This document shows positions 5,786 through 8,706 of a stretch of DNA of 8,706 nt, piece after piece. Both the position numbers and the translations under genes were made by a program. Every line of letters starts with the position of its first letter. The first letter of the stretch is position 1. The stretch covers positions 1 to 8,706 of the forward strand of contig CAYTYA010000074.1 of the NCBI GenBank assembly GCA_964442015.1, written 5' to 3'. The DNA comes from GCA-002701945 sp964442015. Lineage in GTDB: Bacteria > Fidelibacterota > Marinisomatia > Marinisomatales > TCS55. The notes below the pieces were generated by a model that worked only from the letters and a program-made list of their open reading frames with translations, did no database searches and was not told where the DNA came from.

Positions 5786-7891
5786 ATGAAAAATAGATAT
5801 ATAGCTTTTTTAATTGGTATGGTTGTGAGCCAGGTTGTACTGGCTCAGGCGCCCCGTTGGTTTGGGCATGATATGCCTGGATACTCCACTTCAAATTATT
5901 ATATAGGTGAAGGTGAAGGAGCCAGCTATAGTGAAGCAATCAGTAATGCTCAAGCAGTTGTGGCTTCTCAGATCAGAGTCTCAATCGAATCTCAAGTGAA
6001 TACTTATATTAGTGAGGTCTCTGATAATGACAGAGTTGAAATAAAAGAATCTTTTGAGACTGAAATTAACAGTACAGTAGATGAGACTATCCAAGGCATT
6101 ACCATGATAAAAAATGAACGTATTAAAAAAAGATATTATGTTACGGTTGCTTTGGATAAAAGAAAATATCTGGCAGGTTTGAGAGTTGAAATAAATCAGT
6201 TGTGGAGTAAAATATACAACTTAATTAAAGATGCTCGAGAATTAGTAAATGATGGAAAAATATTTACTGCCTTAGAAAATTATACTGATGCACAACCATA
6301 TGTTTCTCCTTTTTATGTGAAAAAATCATTTTATGATGCTCTAGCAGACAGACCATATACTATTGATGAATTTATAACGGTTGAAGGGATTATTTCTGAG
6401 GTGAGAAAGCTCATTAATGGCATTGATCTTGATGTGACTGCTGGGAATAAACAGACGGGTACTTCAGGGGCATTGCTTCAGAAAGCTATTATTGTTGAAT
6501 CTGTTTATAAGAAGAGAGATATCAATATTCCTAATTTGGCATTGAAGGTTGAATATGATGATGGTGCGCTAGAAAGACTGTCAACAGATGATAATGGCAT
6601 GGCAGAAATTTGGACCACTGCCAACTGTGAAAATGGTAAAAAAGGTAATATTGAAATTCGCCTTGACCTTTTCAAGCTTCCAAAGCTGTATAAAAAGTAT
6701 TTCATGAATGTCTCAACTACAGCAAAATTTAACTGCACAAATGATGTAACCGTATCATTCTCACTTTTTGTTGAAGATGAAAATAAAAATAGATTGACTA
6801 AAGTAGAACAGAAATTAGCCAAGTCATTAGAAAAAATAGGATATACAGTTACGGATGATGCTGAGCTTGGATTAAATGGAGTCGTATCTATCATAGAAGA
6901 AAATGAAGTCCAAGGCAAAAGTGGTCTCATGGTGCAGATTAAAGCAGAGTTGTCAGTATTGTTAGTGACTAAATCAACTGAAGAAACAGTAGGTAGTTTC
7001 ACTCAAACTTTTGTCGGATTAGGAAAAAATAGGAAAAAGTCTCAGGAAAAAGCTTACAACAAAATGAAAATTAAAAAGAAAACTCTCGCTGAGGCTCTTT
7101 CAGATTCTGAAGAAATACTTCAAAAAGTATTAACTAAAAAATCAGATGAATATCTTAATGAAGCAAAGGCTTTATATAACCAGACAAAGATATCAAAAGC
7201 GATAGGTGTTTTAGCTAAGGTATCATTTGGCGAATCTCAAATTAGCGAATCAAGAGAACTTATAAAAAAGTATAAAAAAGAACGAGATGAATACTGGGCT
7301 GCAAAAAGAAAACGAGAAGAAGAAGCAAAAGAAAAAGAAAGAAAAAAAGAATTAGAACTTGCTAGAATTGAAGCAGAAAAAGCAATGGCTATTGCGGAGA
7401 GTGAGGCTAGAGAAAAAGAAGCAGAGGCTAGAATTGCTGAAGCGAAGGCTGCCATGGAGAAAGCAAAAGCTGATATAGCCAAAATTGAAAAAGAAAAATT
7501 GCAGGCAGAAGCATCAATTGCAGAATCAGAAGCAGATGCAGAGCGTGCGCGTGCAGATGCCATCGCAGCAGCTTCTAATAAAGGGCAGAACGTCACAAAA
7601 AAATCTAATCCCTTTAATTCGAATGAAAAAAAACTAGCAAATTCTTGGAAGTATATTGGTGCTATGGAACTATCAAGTGGACTCTATTATTTTGAAGGTT
7701 CAGGTAGATTATTATTTATTAATGATGATAGATCATTTACAGAGGGTTCATCTTCAGGATCATGGTCAGCTGATAGAGATAATATAAAAGTTAATGGATT
7801 TGCAGTCCCATATGTTATTGAGGATGGAACATTAATCCTCGGATTTGAAATCAGTGGAGATATGTTTCTGATGGTTTATGAAAAATTATAG
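5786..7891 (+). CDS. multidomain exported protein: LPP20-like, Ig-like, coiled coil, lipocalin-like
   Basis: I place the start at ATG 5786 (701 residues): it gives a clean signal peptide (MKNRYIAFLIGMVVSQVVLA, cut before Gln21), whereas the upstream in-frame TTG at 5759 adds a polar leader inside the previous gene. No clear Shine-Dalgarno precedes it; the gene starts 13 bases after the previous stop, so translational coupling is likely. Domains, counted from this Met: LPP20-like at 22-135 (APRWF 22-26, YYIGEGEG 38-45, helix to about 70, RYYVTVALDKRKY 116-128); paired helices about 140-210; an Ig-like beta region about 211-316 (STDDNGMAEIW), with Cys281 and Cys317 possibly bonded; an alpha/beta domain about 322-436 (KLAKSLEKIGYTVTDDAEL); a TPR-like helix pair about 446-491; a long Ala/Glu/Lys-rich coiled coil about 491-596; and a lipocalin-like C-terminal beta-domain about 617-701 (GRLLFINDDRSFTEG, SSGSWSADRDNIKV). 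Soluble periplasmic or outer-membrane-attached; the exact function is unknown. Confidence 0.85.
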   Translation: MKNRYIAFLIGMVVSQVVLAQAPRWFGHDMPGYSTSNYYIGEGEGASYSEAISNAQAVVASQIRVSIESQVNTYISEVSDNDRVEIKESFETEINSTVDETIQGITMIKNERIKKRYYVTVALDKRKYLAGLRVEINQLWSKIYNLIKDARELVNDGKIFTALENYTDAQPYVSPFYVKKSFYDALADRPYTIDEFITVEGIISEVRKLINGIDLDVTAGNKQTGTSGALLQKAIIVESVYKKRDINIPNLALKVEYDDGALERLSTDDNGMAEIWTTANCENGKKGNIEIRLDLFKLPKLYKKYFMNVSTTAKFNCTNDVTVSFSLFVEDENKNRLTKVEQKLAKSLEKIGYTVTDDAELGLNGVVSIIEENEVQGKSGLMVQIKAELSVLLVTKSTEETVGSFTQTFVGLGKNRKKSQEKAYNKMKIKKKTLAEALSDSEEILQKVLTKKSDEYLNEAKALYNQTKISKAIGVLAKVSFGESQISESRELIKKYKKERDEYWAAKRKREEEAKEKERKKELELARIEAEKAMAIAESEAREKEAEARIAEAKAAMEKAKADIAKIEKEKLQAEASIAESEADAERARADAIAAASNKGQNVTKKSNPFNSNEKKLANSWKYIGAMELSSGLYYFEGSGRLLFINDDRSFTEGSSSGSWSADRDNIKVNGFAVPYVIEDGTLILGFEISGDMFLMVYEKL

Positions 7892-7924
7892 TTTTATATA
7901 TTATTTTATTACAATCGATTTTTT

Positions 7925-7930
7925 AAAGGA
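7925..7930 (+). promoter_or_regulatory. ribosome binding site deciding an ATT start
   Basis: AAAGGA lies eight bases before ATT 7939. The same hexamer at the same eight-base distance precedes ATG 4483. No ATG, GTG or TTG lies in the coding frame within range, so this site points to ATT 7939 as the start of the second paralogue. Confidence 0.6.
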
Positions 7931-7938
7931 TTAATTCA

Positions 7939-8706
7939 ATTTTAAATTATTTTATCATAATTTTAAGTTTCTTATCATTATCTTTTTCTCAAAAAGGGAA
8001 ATACCATCGAAAATCAGTCAGTTCAATACCTATTTGGATAAAACCTGGTGCATTGGATAATATATCTGATAAAGATCCTAAACCTTCCTCTCAAACTACA
8101 GGGAAACCTGTTCAATTTGGTCATGACTTTTTTAATAAATTAACAGAACTTTACATTGAAGTAGATCGTTTTGACTATAATGACATTCCAGAATATTTAT
8201 TAGTTGAATTTCGTAATGAATTAGAAAAATTACAAGACGATAAAATAAATAATTATGAAGAAATTCTCCCTAAAATTATTGAAAAAACTGTAATAAATGG
8301 AATTGTTAATATATTAAATGATCCAGAAATTCAATCTAATCGTGGTCTCGCACTAAAAGATGAATCAGATTTTCAGAGATTTGCCATGACAAAGGCAAAA
8401 TCATTAGGACTAACATCAGATGAATTAAAATCATTAATGAACTCCGCATATATTTATCTCCCCTATATAACAAGAATTGAAGAATTAGTTAGTGGTAGTA
8501 TGACAACTGTAAAAGTTGCAGGTGGTATAATATGGTATCAAGTAGTGATTCCACCCAGTGGTATTGTTTCGATTAACAAAATTTCTTTAAATAATGATGT
8601 AGGGGAAGCAAATATAGATATCGGAAAATATCAATTGGAATCTGGACTATATAAATTTAATGTTGATGAGGATAATATTGACCCTGGACCTGATGGTGTC
8701 CTATGT
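7939..8706 (+). CDS. second copy of the 2611-family exported protein, 3' truncated by the window
   Basis: The frame is open from the stop at 7924-7926 to the window end, giving 256 codons from the proposed ATT start at 7939. Read from there, the N-terminus is a good signal peptide (residues 1-17, LNYFIIILSFLSLSFS) followed by QKGKYHRKSVSS, the same mature start as the 596-residue protein (QQGKYTRKSVSS). Further shared blocks are DRFDYNDIP (75-83 region), ILNDPEIQSNRGLALKDES (125-143, 14 of 19 identical), and TKAKSLGLTSDEL through MNSAYIYLPYIT (151-178, 24 of 28 identical), then GGIIWYQ. Relative to copy 1 it has an insertion of about 15-18 residues after the first block (DPKPSSQTTGKPVQFG region), and similarity fades after GGIIWYQ. 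The next in-frame ATG (8386) lies inside the conserved region, so it cannot be the true start; TTG 8053 would remove the signal peptide. It follows the 5786 gene by 47 bases without a terminator. Either a rare ATT start, a mutated ATG or a sequencing error explains the missing start. Confidence 0.8.
   Translation, partial: MLNYFIIILSFLSLSFSQKGKYHRKSVSSIPIWIKPGALDNISDKDPKPSSQTTGKPVQFGHDFFNKLTELYIEVDRFDYNDIPEYLLVEFRNELEKLQDDKINNYEEILPKIIEKTVINGIVNILNDPEIQSNRGLALKDESDFQRFAMTKAKSLGLTSDELKSLMNSAYIYLPYITRIEELVSGSMTTVKVAGGIIWYQVVIPPSGIVSINKISLNNDVGEANIDIGKYQLESGLYKFNVDEDNIDPGPDGVLC

Noticed and set aside
6505..7002. 165-codon minus-strand frame inside the 5786 gene
   Set aside because: Antisense to a clear coding region, no ribosome site noted, Ser-rich composition of a shadow frame.
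7259..7560. Ala/Glu-rich stretch as a DNA tandem repeat
   Set aside because: The protein is repetitive in character, but I see no regular nucleotide unit; it is best explained as a coiled coil.
7237..7596. 119-codon minus-strand frame rich in Ala and Ser
   Set aside because: It is the complement of the Ala/Glu/Lys-rich coiled-coil region; such repeats create long open antisense frames automatically.

Overview
This AT-rich window has the look of a free-living, probably marine bacterium of the FCB superphylum. Candidatus Marinimicrobia (SAR406) or a Bacteroidota relative fits best. Four things point that way: exported proteins repeatedly have Gln at or right after the predicted signal-peptide cleavage site, most genes have short A-rich Shine-Dalgarno leaders, an LPP20-type lipoprotein sits beside a DUF6175-like protein, and the first complete gene is a porin-like barrel of a kind common in that group. 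The taxonomic call is inference from style, not from a marker gene.

Layout. Bases 1-192 are the 3' end of a TlpA/thioredoxin-fold protein. Bases 193-667 hold no plus-strand gene; they contain a possible 93-codon membrane protein on the minus strand (216-497) and the presumed promoter region of the main cluster, including a perfect 17-nt palindrome at 612-628. From 668 onward everything runs on the plus strand: an outer-membrane barrel with a helical C-terminal domain (668-1942), an LPP20-family lipoprotein (2003-2572), a 596-residue exported protein of unrecognised family (2611-4401), a strong intrinsic terminator (4425-4460), a DUF6175/FlgT-like exported protein (4483-5772), a 701-residue multidomain protein with LPP20-like, coiled-coil and lipocalin-like parts (5786-7891), and finally a truncated second copy of the 596-residue protein (7939 to the window end).

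How the genes may work together. Every complete protein from 668 on carries a signal peptide or lipobox, so the products act in the periplasm or outer membrane. Several parts (LPP20 domains, a TolB-N/CsgG/FlgT-M-like domain, an SH3-like segment, a porin-like barrel) belong to families known from outer-membrane-associated assemblies such as the flagellar T-ring accessory protein FlgT, CsgG-type secretion and LpoB-like activators. The cluster is therefore a plausible uncharacterised envelope assembly; no flagellar, curli or enzymatic gene is in the window to name its job.

The most notable points are: (a) the paralogue at 7939 has an intact reading frame, a signal peptide and a well-placed ribosome binding site but no ATG/GTG/TTG start, only ATT; (b) the two paralogues bracket the DUF6175-like and coiled-coil genes; (c) a strong terminator lies just 22 bases before a gene of the same cluster.
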